Positions 1 to 4,867 of a DNA stretch of 8,132 nt are shown here, piece by piece. The notes below the pieces were generated by a model. It was not told the DNA's origin. It worked only from the letters and a program-made list of their open reading frames with translations, and did no database searches. Source of the DNA: Halanaerobiaceae bacterium (GTDB taxonomy: Bacteria > Bacillota > Halanaerobiia > Halanaerobiales > Halarsenatibacteraceae); assembly GCA_003554685.1 (NCBI GenBank), contig PWHA01000091.1:1-8132 (forward strand). The letters are read 5' to 3'. Numbering within the stretch: position 1 is the stretch's first letter; each line of letters begins with the position of its first letter. Both the position numbers and the translations under genes were made by a program.

Positions 1-7
1 ATCATGC

Positions 8-28
8 TTATAATGCTTTTGATTATAA
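8..28 (+). promoter_or_regulatory. -10 element and AT dyad upstream of the NifU-like gene
   Basis: A perfect -10 hexamer TATAAT lies at 9-14. Its -35 partner would fall outside the window. It sits inside a perfect inverted repeat, TTATAAT at 8-14 and ATTATAA at 22-28, separated by 7 nt. Transcription would start near 20-22, giving a leader of about 30 nt that ends in the ribosome binding site AGGAGGTGA at 38-46. The dyad covers the -10 and the likely start point, which is a typical operator position. The promoter call is fairly firm. An operator role is inference, because AT-rich dyads also arise by chance. Confidence 0.55.
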
Positions 29-53
29 ACAAGTATCAGGAGGTGAAGTTTTA

Positions 54-281
54 ATGGATAGAGAAAAGGTTGAAGATGTCCTGAATCAAATTCGCCCCGG
101 CCTTCAGGCTGATGGTGGCGATGTAGAACTTATCGATGTAGAAGATGACGGAACAGTAAAAGTTCGATTGACCGGAGCCTGTGCCGGATGCCCGATGTCA
201 ACAATGACCTTAAAATCCGGAATAGAAAGGGTTCTTAAGGAAAATCTTTCCGAGGTAAAGGAAGTTATTAATGTAAATTAA
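54..281 (+). CDS. NifU-like C-terminal domain protein (Fe-S scaffold/carrier)
   Basis: This 75-residue protein is a stand-alone NifU C-terminal domain, the size of the small NifU-like proteins of Bacillota such as B. subtilis YutI. Members bind a labile [4Fe-4S] cluster, usually between two subunits, and pass it to apo-proteins in the cytoplasm. The diagnostic features are the N-terminal helix ending in RPGLQADGGDVEL (residues 14-26) and the cluster-binding CxxC in GACAGCPMS (Cys43 and Cys46), followed by the helix TLKSGIERVL. The ATG at 54 follows AGGAGGTGA with 7 nt between, so the start is secure. It is the only rightward gene here and converges on the YlbF-family gene. No iscU, sufB or nifS partner is visible. 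Family assignment is confident; its client proteins are unknown. Confidence 0.95.
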   Translation: MDREKVEDVLNQIRPGLQADGGDVELIDVEDDGTVKVRLTGACAGCPMSTMTLKSGIERVLKENLSEVKEVINVN

Positions 282-380
282 ACATCTACTGTTATTGTTA
301 AAGTCCTGTAATTCCAATTTGTTATACCAATTGCAAATTGCAAAGATTTCAATTCCAAGAACTTAAGGTAAAGATTTAAA

Positions 381-400
381 GTGAATCTTTGTGAATCTTT
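381..400. repeat. Perfect 10-bp tandem duplication
   Basis: GTGAATCTTT occurs twice with no gap (381-390, 391-400). The preceding AAAGATT at 371-377 is complementary to AATCTTT in the first unit, so a small stem is possible. It is noncoding; no function is evident. Confidence 0.85.
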
Positions 401-472
401 CAAAATGTAAATAATTAAAAAATAGCTTTAAGCAATAAAAATCCTAAAAGAAACAGTAATAACCATAAGAGA

Positions 473-545
473 TATAGCAAATAACCATATCATTTATAGC
501 AAATAACAATTTAACCGGTTATAGTAGATAACTATTTAACCCGGG
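473..545. repeat. Three imperfect ~22-26 bp tandem units
   Basis: Three successive units begin TATAGCAAATAAC (473), TATAGCAAATAAC (495) and TATAGTAGATAAC (520). Units two and three end in TTTAACCGG or TTTAACCCGG. The unit length drifts (22, 25, 26 bp), as expected of an old tandem duplication. No ribosome binding site or open frame is associated with it. Confidence 0.7.
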
Positions 546-667
546 AAAAATACAGCAAAAAATTATAACAAAGCTAAAATAAATCAAAATATCTGGCCAT
601 TTAGCATGCTGAAAGATCCTGAAAAGCCGGTCCAGAAAAAGATCCCCGGTGAAACTAAACTATCAAG

Positions 668-697
668 ATTATAAAGCATAAAATTATAAAGCATAAA
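668..697. repeat. Perfect 15-bp tandem duplication
   Basis: ATTATAAAGCATAAA occurs twice, head to tail, at 668-682 and 683-697. It is followed by AAGAT-rich short-period sequence up to about 740. It is noncoding. Confidence 0.85.
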
Positions 698-780
698 CAA
701 ACAAATAAGATAAGATAAAATAAGATTATAAGATAAAAACAGTAAAAACAGGATAACAATAAATAAAATGAATAAATCTT

Positions 781-814
781 AAAACAGGGATGGTCTTCTG
801 GCTGTCCCTGTTTT
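781..814. terminator. Bidirectional intrinsic terminator between convergent genes
   Basis: AAAACAGGGA (781-790) pairs perfectly with TCCCTGTTTT (805-814) around a 14-nt loop. The A-run on one side and T-run on the other mean that each strand has a GC-containing stem closed by A-U pairs and followed by a U-rich tract, so it can stop transcripts from both directions. It lies about 500 nt beyond the rightward NifU-like gene and about 260 nt beyond the leftward YlbF-family gene. It is the best terminator in the window. Confidence 0.85.
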
Positions 815-900
815 GCGTTTTAATTTACTCTAACATTTTTATTTTTGTCTTACCATTTTTTCTGACACTATTGACACCATTTCTGACATTATTTCTAATT

Positions 901-920
901 TAATCATTCTCAATCATTCT
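901..920. repeat. 10-bp tandem duplication (9/10 identical)
   Basis: TAATCATTCT (901-910) is followed directly by CAATCATTCT (911-920). Just before it, TTCTGACA-type motifs recur around 857-890 with a looser period. It is noncoding DNA downstream of the YlbF-family gene. Confidence 0.75.
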
Positions 921-1040
921 ATTCAGCAAAAACTTACTAAATCCTTTTCAATGACAAACTCTAATTAAAAAACTCTATCTCTAATTACGAAAAATGTATC
1001 TAATTCTCTTTAGCTTTTCTCAACTTCTCTTGCCCCTATT

Positions 1041-1080
1041 ACCAACTATTATAAACTATTATCAACTATTATAAACTCAG
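1041..1080. repeat. 20-bp tandem duplication reaching the YlbF-family stop codon
   Basis: ACCAACTATTATAAACTATT (1041-1060) and ATCAACTATTATAAACTCAG (1061-1080) are adjacent near-copies, with differences at the second base and the last three. The second copy runs into the TGA stop (1077-1079) of the leftward YlbF-family gene, so the duplication lies at the very edge of the coding region. Confidence 0.75.
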
Positions 1081-1631
1081 CTTTCACTCTTTTTATCATC
1101 ATCTTCACAGCCAGATTCATTTTCTGCAAACTTATCACTTTCAGCATCATATCCAGCAGTTTTATCTTCTCCTTCATCAATTTCTGTAGTTTTATCTGCC
1201 CCAGCATCATAACCTGCAGTTTTATCTTCTCCAGCATCAAATCCTGCAGTTTTATCTGCTTTACCCTCATCACCTTCAGCCTCTTCCTTCTCTTCATCCA
1301 GCAATCTAAGCTCAAGATCTCCGAACAGAATTTCCTCGATATCATTTATCATGGTAGAAAGCCTGGACTGAGCCTGAAGAAATCTTTTCACCGGCTGATT
1401 CATTTCTATAAGGTTCTGCAGTTCATTGAGCCGCTGCTTTTCTTCTTCAGAAACTTCCTCGCCTCTCATTTCCTTGCTGCGAACTTTGATAATCTGCTGC
1501 TGAAAATCCTGCAACAGCTCGATTCTGGTGGAATCTTCTTTAACTTTCTTACGAGCTTCCTGAAAGTTCTGATATTCCTCAGAATCTTTAATTGCCCTGG
1601 CCAGCTTATGAGCTGTTCCGTAAACAGACAT
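1077..1631 (-). CDS. YlbF/YmcA-family protein with acidic tandem-repeat tail
   Basis: Residues 1-112 match the YlbF/YmcA (Com_YlbF) family: a helical bundle beginning MSVYGTAHKLARAIKDSEEY, with the family-like segment PVKRFLQAQSRLSTMINDIEEIL at about 80-102. In B. subtilis, YlbF, YmcA and YaaT form a complex that affects RNase Y-dependent RNA maturation, competence, sporulation and biofilm formation; whether that applies here is inference. The family is usually about 110-150 residues. This protein has 184 because of a highly acidic tail (113-184) with five 10-residue repeats of the type DKTAGYDAGE at 126-175. The only cysteine, Cys175, follows the repeats, and the end is rich in D, K and S. 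The ATG at 1631 has AAGGAGGGA (1636-1644) 4 nt upstream. No convincing promoter was found in the repeat-rich upstream spacer. Confidence 0.9.
   Translation of the reverse strand: MSVYGTAHKLARAIKDSEEYQNFQEARKKVKEDSTRIELLQDFQQQIIKVRSKEMRGEEVSEEEKQRLNELQNLIEMNQPVKRFLQAQSRLSTMINDIEEILFGDLELRLLDEEKEEAEGDEGKADKTAGFDAGEDKTAGYDAGADKTTEIDEGEDKTAGYDAESDKFAENESGCEDDDKKSES
1107..1256 (-). repeat. Five in-frame 30-bp tandem repeats
   Basis: On the plus strand five 30-bp units follow each other, four of them ending GTTTTATC and the leftmost in AACTTATC. They encode DKTAGFDAGE, DKTAGYDAGA, DKTTEIDEGE, DKTAGYDAES and DKFAENESGC. Units one, two and four are most alike. The 30-bp period keeps the reading frame, so changes in copy number would lengthen or shorten the acidic tail without breaking the protein. 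Confidence 0.9.
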
Positions 1632-1863
1632 GCTATCCCTCCTTAAAATTATCTCTTAGGCTTTATCATCCACAAATAGTAATTAACCATTGTATTTTGC
1701 CCAAAATAAAAATAGTAAACTTTAAGAGCTCTGAAGTTAAACAAATTTTTTTCTCTTACGTACAGAAAAAGTATGTGTGTCCCACCAGAAAAAACATTAT
1801 ATTCTGAAAAAACCCCTTTTCTTCTCAATCCCCTATCAAATCATCCAGCCCCGCTCAAACCAT

Positions 1864-1891
1864 CCAGACCATTTCAACCAGGCCATTTCAA
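1864..1891. repeat. 14-bp tandem duplication
   Basis: CCAGACCATTTCAA (1864-1877) and CCAGGCCATTTCAA (1878-1891) are adjacent and differ at one base. A looser related copy (ATCCAGCCCCGCTCAAACC) precedes them. It is noncoding. Confidence 0.8.
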
Positions 1892-1912
1892 ATCATTTAT
1901 TGATCCTTTCCC

Positions 1913-1957
1913 ATTACTTCCACTACTTCCATTACTTCCACCACAACCTCTACTTCC
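1913..1957. repeat. Five-unit 9-bp tandem array
   Basis: The units are ATTACTTCC, ACTACTTCC, ATTACTTCC, ACCACAACC and TCTACTTCC. Four of the five end in TACTTCC. The period is a multiple of three, so frames crossing it stay open, but no start signal or protein family supports translation. Confidence 0.85.
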
Positions 1958-1969
1958 TCAGATTTAATT

Positions 1970-2005
1970 TATCTGTTCTTCCGGCTTAATCTGCTCTTCC
2001 GGCTT
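1970..2005. repeat. 18-bp tandem duplication
   Basis: TATCTGTTCTTCCGGCTT (1970-1987) and AATCTGCTCTTCCGGCTT (1988-2005) match at 16 of 18 positions. Read on the minus strand, one frame would encode KPEEQI twice; that frame has no start and follows the YfcE-type stop codon out of frame. Confidence 0.85.
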
Positions 2006-2017
2006 ATTTATTGTCCC

Positions 2018-2051
2018 ATCCGGTTCCGCTTCACATCCTGTTCCGCTTCAC
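2018..2051. repeat. 17-bp tandem duplication spanning the end of the YfcE-type gene
   Basis: ATCCGGTTCCGCTTCAC (2018-2034) and ATCCTGTTCCGCTTCAC (2035-2051) differ at one base. The leftward gene's last codons lie in the right copy and its TGA stop (2031-2033) in the left copy. Because 17 is not a multiple of three, the duplication itself sets the present C-terminus. Confidence 0.85.
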
Positions 2052-2525
2052 AAAACGAATATCAGCAATTTTACCTGCCTTAAGCTCTACCCTGGCAAAG
2101 CTGTAAAAATTCTTTCTTTTTCTCACGGTAGGCGAGCCTGGATTCAAAAGCAGCTGCCCTTCAATCTCCTGGCGAAAGGCATTATGGGTATGACCAAAAA
2201 TAATCATATCAGCATCAGGAAAGCTGTAGGTCAGTCCGGTAATCAATTCTCCCTGAATAATATGACCGTGAGTGAGAGTAATATTTTCCCCCTCAATTTC
2301 AAACTGCCGGCTGAGCTTAAGGCTTTCAGCCAGATCAGTCTCATCACAATTCCCCTGAACCGCTTTCACCGGCGCAATTTCTTTCAGTTCAGCCAGTACC
2401 TCAGAGCCGGTTATATCGCCGGCATGAATTATGAGGTCACAGTTAGCCAGACCGGAAATAATCCAGTCTGGAATTTCTCCAATAATGTCAGGAATATGGG
2501 TATCAGAAACAATGCCCAGATTCAT
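2031..2525 (-). CDS. YfcE-type metallophosphoesterase
   Basis: This 164-residue cytoplasmic calcineurin-like phosphoesterase has the length of the YfcE/MJ0936 family, whose characterised members are Mn-dependent phosphodiesterases active on artificial substrates; the natural substrate is generally unknown. All metal-site motifs are intact: SDTH (Asp8, His10), HAGD (Asp37), GNCD (Asn59), THGH (His86) and GHTH (His112, His114), followed by the family NPGS at 128-131. The ATG at 2525 is preceded by TGAGG about 11 nt upstream, a weak and rather distant ribosome binding site. It lies between the DUF362 gene (184 bp upstream) and the YlbF-family gene, in the same orientation but not closely packed. 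The C-terminus RNRM is shaped by a 17-bp duplication. Family call is firm; the biological substrate is not known. Confidence 0.93.
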   Translation of the reverse strand: MNLGIVSDTHIPDIIGEIPDWIISGLANCDLIIHAGDITGSEVLAELKEIAPVKAVQGNCDETDLAESLKLSRQFEIEGENITLTHGHIIQGELITGLTYSFPDADMIIFGHTHNAFRQEIEGQLLLNPGSPTVRKRKNFYSFARVELKAGKIADIRFVKRNRM

Positions 2526-2606
2526 TAAGTTATCTGCCTCACTTTATATAATGATTTTTTATCTATCATTTTACATTTATATATTTTCCCTGAGTTCAGA
2601 AGGCCA

Positions 2607-2651
2607 GAGCACCCTTCGCACCCTTCTAACACTTTTTACACTTCCCACACT
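2607..2651. repeat. Five-unit 9-bp tandem array downstream of the DUF362 gene
   Basis: The units are GAGCACCCT, TCGCACCCT, TCTAACACT, TTTTACACT and TCCCACACT, sharing a CACT/CCCT end. Within them GCACCCTTC is perfectly repeated at 2609-2617 and 2618-2626. The array lies in the 184-bp spacer between the DUF362 stop and the YfcE-type start. That spacer also has a dyad AATGAT 2550-2555 / ATCATT 2565-2570 but no convincing promoter. Confidence 0.75.
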
Positions 2652-2709
2652 CTTAATTTTCCACTTACATTTAGTATTCTCAGCTAATTTACCAGATTCC
2701 TGCCTAAAT

Positions 2710-3897
2710 TTAAAAAAACAGCCTGCCCAGCAGAGGTTTTTCAATTTCAACCGCCTCATGGGGACAGAGCTCCTGACAGCAGAAGCAGCGAATACAGCCC
2801 TCCAGCTCGGCCCGGGCCTGCCCCTGCTCCAGAGTTATAACCTGTGGCGGACAGTTCTTTTCACAGATGCCGCAGCCAATGCAGGCCGAAGTAAAAACCG
2901 GCCTGGGCCGTACCAGCCTGATAACAATTCTCTTCAAAAAATCCGGCATTCTCTTATCCATCAGATTAGCTGTTCGGTCAATATCCGGCAGCTTAACCTC
3001 CCTGAATTTCTCGGTCAGCCAGCCGGGAATTTCTTCCTTCAGGAAATTCTCTTCAATATATCGCCCATAACCCCCGGTTTCACCGGATTGACTGTAACGG
3101 CTCAAAATAGCCTCCGGCAGGGGATCATTCCGATAGGAAGAATCTCCCCGTAAAAGCCAGGAAACCAGCAGATCCAGCTCCAGCATATCACTGGCAGCCA
3201 GCAACAGCTTAAAATCCCGGGGAGTTCCGCTGGAAGGCCCGGCACCCTCCATTCCGGTCACGGCATCCATGATCGTGAGATCCGGAGCAGCCAGCTCGGC
3301 TATATCCAGCAGCAGCTGGCAGAAATCCCTGACCTTCGGCATCTTAAAATGATATCCAGCCTTAACTGTACCCGGCACCACTCCGAAAAGGTTTTTTACC
3401 GCCCCGGTATAGAGTGTCAGCCCGTGGGTCTTGAGCTTCGGCAGATTAATAATAAAATCCGCTTCTCTGATAAAACTGCAGAGCTCAAAGGATTTGCCCC
3501 GCCGCCCGCTCTCAAGCTTACCGTAAAAACTCCCGGTATTATAATTCAGCTCATAAAGCCCCTTCCCGGCTTCTTCGGTATAACCGCTTCTGCTGTAGGC
3601 AAGCTTTAAGGCTGGCTTATTGAAGGGCCCTCCGGGACTGTCGGCCAGCACGGGCTCCCCTCCCAGCGCTTTAACTTCCCTGGCAACAGCCCTGACTACC
3701 TCCGGATGGGTGCAGACAGCCCGGGAGGGGTCCTTGCCCATCAGCAGGTTAACCTTCATTAAAACCCTGTCACCGGCAGAAATCTTGTCACCGACCTTGA
3801 ATTCGGCAAAAATTTTTTCGATATTCTCTTTAAGAAGCTGCTCCCCGTAGTTTTCGGTTTCCACAACATACAGGTTATCCCTCAGATACTGATGCAC
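2710..3897 (-). CDS. DUF362 protein with C-terminal 2x[4Fe-4S] ferredoxin domain
   Basis: This 395-residue protein has a DUF362 domain at about 40-255, with recognisable stretches KVNLLMG (48-54), THPEVVRAV (63-71), NLPKLKTH (151-158) and a following GAVKNLFGVVPG. A bacterial-type ferredoxin domain lies at 335-385. Its two cluster motifs are CIGCGICEKNCP (Cys339, 342, 345, 349) and CIRCFCCQELCP (Cys368, 371, 374, 378), with an extra Cys373. DUF362 proteins with ferredoxin domains are common in anaerobes and are presumed to be redox proteins; their reaction is not established. There is no signal peptide, so it is probably cytoplasmic. The start is GTG at 3897 with GGGGAG (3906-3911) 8 nt upstream; no ATG is better placed. 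A stem-loop at 3931-3960 lies in the leader. Confidence 0.92.
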   Translation of the reverse strand: MHQYLRDNLYVVETENYGEQLLKENIEKIFAEFKVGDKISAGDRVLMKVNLLMGKDPSRAVCTHPEVVRAVAREVKALGGEPVLADSPGGPFNKPALKLAYSRSGYTEEAGKGLYELNYNTGSFYGKLESGRRGKSFELCSFIREADFIINLPKLKTHGLTLYTGAVKNLFGVVPGTVKAGYHFKMPKVRDFCQLLLDIAELAAPDLTIMDAVTGMEGAGPSSGTPRDFKLLLAASDMLELDLLVSWLLRGDSSYRNDPLPEAILSRYSQSGETGGYGRYIEENFLKEEIPGWLTEKFREVKLPDIDRTANLMDKRMPDFLKRIVIRLVRPRPVFTSACIGCGICEKNCPPQVITLEQGQARAELEGCIRCFCCQELCPHEAVEIEKPLLGRLFF

Positions 3898-3930
3898 TGT
3901 AATCGCTCCCCGCCCTCTTTAAACTATAAA

Positions 3931-3960
3931 CCCGGATCTGCTGAAAAGCATGAATCCGGG
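3931..3960 (-). terminator. Strong stem-loop upstream of the DUF362 gene (terminator or leader structure)
   Basis: CCCGGAT (3931-3937) pairs with ATCCGGG (3954-3960). Inside it TGCT (3939-3942) pairs with AGCA (3947-3950) around a 4-nt loop, leaving a small internal loop. On the minus strand it is followed by TTTATAGTTTA, a poor U-tract, and then by the DUF362 ribosome binding site about 20 nt later. It could end the transcript of the FmdB-type gene or be a leader hairpin of the DUF362 mRNA. The structure is clear; the role is uncertain. Confidence 0.5.
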
Positions 3961-3980
3961 CCAGTTATAACCAGTTATAG
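3961..3980. repeat. 10-bp tandem duplication
   Basis: CCAGTTATAA (3961-3970) and CCAGTTATAG (3971-3980) are adjacent and differ only at the last base. They are followed by AGTTTA-type units every 9-10 bp to about 4006. It lies in the spacer upstream of the DUF362 gene. Confidence 0.75.
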
Positions 3981-4042
3981 ATAGTTTAATAGTTTATCAG
4001 TTTATCAAAAAAATAACAGGTAATTTTTTCATTTCTTATTTC

Positions 4043-4135
4043 GCCCTCACAGGGGGCATGCTAATTTATCTTTAATTTATCTTAAAAATTAGTTCATTAA
4101 TTTTCAAGTCTTTTTGTGCCCTGGAAAGGGCATGC
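4043..4135. repeat. Two related GCCC/GGGCATGC hairpins 75 bp apart
   Basis: GCCCTCACAGGGGGCATGC (4043-4061) and GCCCTGGAAAGGGCATGC (4118-4135) each form a short GC stem with a 4-5 nt loop and end in GCATGC. On the plus strand both are followed by a similar T-rich stretch containing TTTATCT. The second hairpin is 16 bp beyond the stop of the leftward FmdB-type gene, but on that strand it is followed by an A-rich, not U-rich, stretch, so it is not a standard terminator. An 11-bp tandem duplication, TAATTTATCTT (4062-4072, 4073-4083), sits between them. Confidence 0.65.
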
Positions 4136-4151
4136 GAGTTTATCTAATTTT

Positions 4152-4427
4152 TTAAGAAGCTTTTTCACTGGTTTCCTTGCTGCTGCTCCCGTCGCTGTCC
4201 CCGCTGCTCTCAGCAGACTTTTTGCTCCCGTCAGCCCCGGAGGAAGTCCCCTTCTCCCTGGTATCGGTGCAGTAAAATCCGGAGCCCTTGAAAATAACTC
4301 CTGGAGAACCTATAATTCTCCTGACCTCCGAGCCGCATTCCGGACACTCTTTCAGGGGGCTGGCCTTGATACTCTGCATCTTTTCAAAACGTCCACATTC
4401 ATCGCATTCATAGAGATAGGTTGGCAT
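4152..4427 (-). CDS. FmdB-family zinc-ribbon protein
   Basis: This 91-residue protein opens MPTYLYECDECG and has a zinc ribbon formed by Cys8, Cys11, Cys28 and Cys31 (ECDECG and ECPECG), then the family segment GVIFKGSGFYCTD at 43-55. The remaining 36 residues are a low-complexity Ser/Gly/Asp/Lys tail, usual in FmdB proteins. FmdB was named as a putative regulator next to amidase genes; for most members the function is unknown. I chose ATG at 4427 because AGGAG lies 8 nt upstream and the protein then starts with the family MPTY. An in-frame GTG three codons upstream abuts that same ribosome binding site and is not usable. A promoter about 190 nt upstream (4620-4648) suggests a separate transcription unit. 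Confidence 0.92.
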   Translation of the reverse strand: MPTYLYECDECGRFEKMQSIKASPLKECPECGSEVRRIIGSPGVIFKGSGFYCTDTREKGTSSGADGSKKSAESSGDSDGSSSKETSEKAS

Positions 4428-4510
4428 CTTACTCACTCCTCATATTCGATTTTATTGTCTGCCTGAATTTCTGCTGCAAAAATTTTCTTAAACAGCAAAA
4501 AAGCTCTGAT

Positions 4511-4542
4511 TTTATAATTTTCAGCATTTATAATTTTCAGCA
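4511..4542. repeat. Perfect 16-bp tandem duplication in the FmdB leader
   Basis: TTTATAATTTTCAGCA occurs at 4511-4526 and again at 4527-4542 with no gap or mismatch. It lies inside the predicted 5' untranslated region of the FmdB-type transcript. A 10-bp pair, TTAAAAGAAC, follows near 4567-4586. Confidence 0.85.
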
Positions 4543-4619
4543 GAATAATTAAAAATTAAAAAATAATTAAAAGAACTTAAAAGAACATTGAAACCTAAAA
4601 ATATTAAACCTTAAATTTA

Positions 4620-4648
4620 TTTATATTATATTTTAGTGATTTTGTCAA
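4620..4648 (-). promoter_or_regulatory. SigA-type promoter of the FmdB-family gene
   Basis: On the minus strand a perfect -35 TTGACA (4643-4648) is followed by a 17-bp spacer and the -10 TATAAA (4620-4625). Transcription would start near 4612-4614, giving a leader of about 185 nt before the ATG at 4427. This is the best-matched complete promoter in the window. Confidence 0.75.
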
Positions 4649-4660
4649 GAAATTTAACTA

Positions 4661-4700
4661 CCTATTTTTATACCAGCCCTATTATTTTTATACCAGCCCG
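4661..4700. repeat. 20-bp tandem duplication
   Basis: CCTATTTTTATACCAGCCCT (4661-4680) and ATTATTTTTATACCAGCCCG (4681-4700) share 17 of 20 bases and are adjacent. They lie just upstream of the FmdB promoter -35. Confidence 0.8.
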
Positions 4701-4808
4701 ATAATTATTTTACCCTGCGAACCACCTTTGGCCGCCTTTTAAGCTGCCTTATTGATAAACATGAGCCTGATAGGGCTAATTGCCGCTCAGAATTGCCCCT
4801 CAAAAAAC

Positions 4809-4830
4809 CCTGATCCCCGCCTGATCCCCG
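4809..4830. repeat. Perfect 11-bp tandem duplication
   Basis: CCTGATCCCCG is repeated exactly at 4809-4819 and 4820-4830, shortly downstream of the small membrane protein gene. It is noncoding. Confidence 0.85.
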
Positions 4831-4867
4831 AGAACCAGTTCCCGGTTATTATCCGGTTAAATCCCTG

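Larger units (their letters stand above)
282..1076. other. 795-bp AT-rich gene-free spacer between convergent genes
   Basis: I find no convincing gene here. Stop codons are dense in all frames and the composition is strongly A+T. It holds a bidirectional hairpin terminator at 781-814 and at least five short tandem duplications (381-400, 473-545, 668-697, 901-920, 1041-1080), each listed separately. A GC-richer island at 592-655 can form a stem (TCTGGCC at 592-598 with GGTCCAGA at 629-636, one bulged T) and contains a 22-codon open frame at 606-674 without a ribosome binding site. A weak AT stem, CAATTTG 315-321 with CAAATTG 334-340, lies just after the NifU-like gene. No U-tract terminator lies directly behind that gene. 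Confidence 0.7.
1645..2030. other. 386-bp gene-free spacer, strand-asymmetric, mostly minisatellite
   Basis: Most of the right half (about 1845-2030) is a chain of different short tandem repeats, listed separately. The plus strand is rich in C and T and almost lacks G, which opens spurious frames on both strands. The left part (1645-1800) is AT-rich and must hold the promoter of the leftward YlbF-family gene, but no hexamer pair with good spacing stands out. I see no terminator with a clear U-tract behind the YfcE-type gene. Confidence 0.65.
4428..4867. other. 440-bp gene-free spacer with promoter and duplications
   Basis: I see no gene. It contains the leftward promoter of the FmdB-type gene (4620-4648), the roughly 185-nt AT-rich leader of that gene, and tandem duplications at 4511-4542, 4661-4700 and 4809-4830. 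A further stem with one mismatch, GGGCTAATT paired with AATTGCCCC, lies at 4773-4799. No clear intrinsic terminator is seen behind the small membrane protein gene that ends at 4868. Confidence 0.7.

Noticed and set aside
606..674. 22-codon open frame (MLKDPEKPVQKK...) in the spacer after the NifU-like gene
   Set aside because: It has no ribosome binding site, no recognisable family and sits in noncoding AT-rich DNA.
1107..1256. CRISPR array
   Set aside because: The regular 30-bp units are contiguous, have no unique spacers and are in frame within a protein gene.
1049..1345. 98-codon minus-strand frame overlapping the YlbF-family gene
   Set aside because: It reads the 30-bp coding repeats in another frame, which explains its periodic KIKLQ pattern; it lacks a ribosome binding site.
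1773..1989. Two plus-strand frames rich in Pro, Leu, His and Phe
   Set aside because: They are translations of the C/T-rich 9-bp and 14-bp tandem repeats, without start signals or family resemblance.
2577..2759. 60-codon minus-strand frame with a SVKSVRRVRRV pattern
   Set aside because: It overlaps the end of the DUF362 gene out of frame and the pattern comes from the 9-bp repeat array.
2431..3153. 240-codon plus-strand frame opposite the DUF362 gene
   Set aside because: It is antisense to a well-supported protein with intact ferredoxin motifs and crosses the spacer repeats; it has no family features.
4428..4613. Riboswitch in the FmdB leader
   Set aside because: I could not assemble a conserved aptamer-like core or an anti-terminator/terminator pair from this AT-rich sequence.
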